The position numbers were made by a program, and so were the translations under genes. This document shows, piece by piece, positions 4,456-5,279 of a stretch of DNA of 5,279 nucleotides. The stretch lies in assembly GCA_947575425.1 (NCBI GenBank), contig CANPNQ010000101.1:1-5279 (forward strand), given 5' to 3'. A model generated the notes under the pieces. It saw only the letters and a list, made by a program, of their open reading frames with translations. It did not search any database and was not told the origin of the DNA. Source of the stretch: an uncultured Erysipelotrichaceae bacterium (GTDB lineage Bacteria > Bacillota_I > Bacilli_A > Erysipelotrichales > Erysipelotrichaceae). How positions within the stretch are numbered: the stretch's first letter is position 1; each line of letters starts with the position of its first letter.

Positions 4456-5279
4456 ATGAAAAATTTAGGCTATTATAACGGAGCCATCGCGGCTGTGGAA
4501 CAGATGCAGATACCGATGAATGATCGCAGCAATTATTTTGGTGATGGGATTTACGAGGTATGTCTCGTGCGCAATGGGATTATTTTTGCGTTTGACGAGC
4601 ATATCGATCGCTTCTATGATAATTTGACAAAAGTTCGCATCGCCTTTGATCGTACAAAAGAGCAATTAAAGGCATTGTTACAGGATATGGTGGATCGTGT
4701 GGAGGGAGAATCCCTATCTTTATATTGGCAGGTTTCCCGCGGTACCGCAAAAAGGAATCATCTTTTTCCTGCCCCTGATACTCCAAGCAATCTGCTCATT
4801 ATGATTGATCAAATCCTTCTGCCCAAGAAGGATCATCTTTATAAATTAAAAACCGTTGATGATATCCGCTCCCTGCGCTGTGACATTAAATCATTGAATC
4901 TGCTGCCGAATGTATTGGCTTCCCAGCTTGCCAAAGATCACGGCTGTGAAGAAGCGGTTTTGCATCGGAATGGAATCGTAACGGAATGCGCTCACAGTAA
5001 TTTGTTCTATCTGAAAGATAAAACACTGTATACCGCCCCCTTAAACAATCTCATTCTTCCCGGAATCACGCGTTCCCGTCTCATTCAATTAAGCAAACGG
5101 ATGGGCATTGCGGTATGCGAAGCATCCTATCCTATCGATGAATTGATGAAAGCAGATGAAATCATTGTAACAAGCACGACCAAGCAATGTGTAAGAGTCT
5201 GCGAGATCGATCAGATCCCGGTGGGGCTTAAGGACAGCGATACCTTTTTGACCCTACAAAATGCATTCTTTGATGAATT
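4456..5279 (+). CDS. dat: D-amino acid aminotransferase (D-alanine:2-oxoglutarate), C-terminal end outside window
   Basis: This PLP fold-type IV transaminase interconverts D-alanine plus 2-oxoglutarate with D-glutamate plus pyruvate, supplying D-amino acids for peptidoglycan in the cytoplasm. Visible landmarks are NYFGDGIYEV (26-35, with the conserved Tyr33), RGTAKRNHLFP (95-105, carrying the Arg/His pair R100 and H102 that binds the D-amino acid carboxylate and separates this enzyme from branched-chain transaminases), RCDIKSLNLLPNVLA (141-155, with catalytic Lys145), Glu177 in TECAHSN, LPGITR (201-206) and VTSTTK (238-243). About 274 residues are visible of a usual 280-290, so only a few are missing. 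The loop TECAHSN differs from the usual TEGSSSN, and YTAP (192-195) replaces YTHP. The ATG at 4456 has GAGGAG (4444-4449) at 6 nt spacing and starts the conserved N-terminus. In-frame ATGs at 4387, 4396, 4408 and 4417 lack good ribosome sites and would add up to 23 non-conserved residues. Confidence 0.93.
   Translation, partial: MKNLGYYNGAIAAVEQMQIPMNDRSNYFGDGIYEVCLVRNGIIFAFDEHIDRFYDNLTKVRIAFDRTKEQLKALLQDMVDRVEGESLSLYWQVSRGTAKRNHLFPAPDTPSNLLIMIDQILLPKKDHLYKLKTVDDIRSLRCDIKSLNLLPNVLASQLAKDHGCEEAVLHRNGIVTECAHSNLFYLKDKTLYTAPLNNLILPGITRSRLIQLSKRMGIAVCEASYPIDELMKADEIIVTSTTKQCVRVCEIDQIPVGLKDSDTFLTLQNAFFDE

Noticed and set aside
4465..4786. Two overlapping minus-strand open frames opposite dat (4465-4665 and 4580-4786)
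   Set aside because: They are antisense to conserved aminotransferase motifs and overlap each other; neither has a ribosome site or recognisable product.
1..5279. Mobile elements, CRISPR arrays, tRNA or rRNA genes, toxin-antitoxin or defence genes
   Set aside because: No transposase or integrase motifs, regularly spaced repeats, cloverleaf structures or recognisable defence domains were seen; the gene content is ordinary metabolism and regulation.

Overview
The window looks like chromosome of a low-to-moderate GC Bacillota. Shine-Dalgarno sequences are mostly strong (GGAGG type), and the gene set is a lactose/cellobiose-family phosphotransferase system (PTS), a PRD regulator of the LicR/MtlR architecture and a D-amino acid aminotransferase. 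The style is compatible with gut Erysipelotrichales or Clostridia, but that placement is an inference. No mobile element, CRISPR array, rRNA or tRNA was seen.

Left part (1-3227): a sugar-uptake locus built around a divergent control region. On the minus strand, a PTS EIIA (855-1184) is followed after 123 bp by the N-terminal 243 residues of a PTS EIIC (1-731, cut by the window edge). On the plus strand, a 636-residue multidomain PTS-regulated transcription factor (1317-3227) reads away from them. The 132 bp between the EIIA gene and the regulator holds a clear -10 box for the PTS genes, a probable promoter for the regulator, and two inverted repeats. One is a large dyad (1248-1281) lying between the two promoters. 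The other is a widely spaced 8-bp repeat (1207-1214 / 1237-1244) bracketing the PTS -10 box. The likely circuit is that the regulator, whose activity is set by PTS phosphorylation, binds here and switches on uptake of a beta-glucoside, diacetylchitobiose or similar disaccharide. The EIIB partner is not in the window and probably lies beyond position 1.

Middle part (3228-4455): a convergent intergenic stretch with a plausible terminator for the regulator, a doubtful small basic ORF, then a minus-strand YczE/YyaS/YitT-type membrane protein (3442-4053) with its own promoter. The 402 bp upstream of it contain that promoter, one uncertain 73-codon ORF, a perfect 14-bp AT palindrome in a possible bidirectional promoter, and a leader hairpin ahead of the next gene.

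Right part (4456-5279): a nearly complete D-amino acid aminotransferase gene (dat), cut just before its stop codon. It makes D-glutamate or D-alanine for cell-wall peptidoglycan and has no evident functional link to the sugar locus.

Nothing here amounts to a new kind of system. The points most worth checking are the two-part operator region, the regulator's start without a ribosome binding site, its lost phosphorylation residues, and the altered cofactor-side loop of the aminotransferase.
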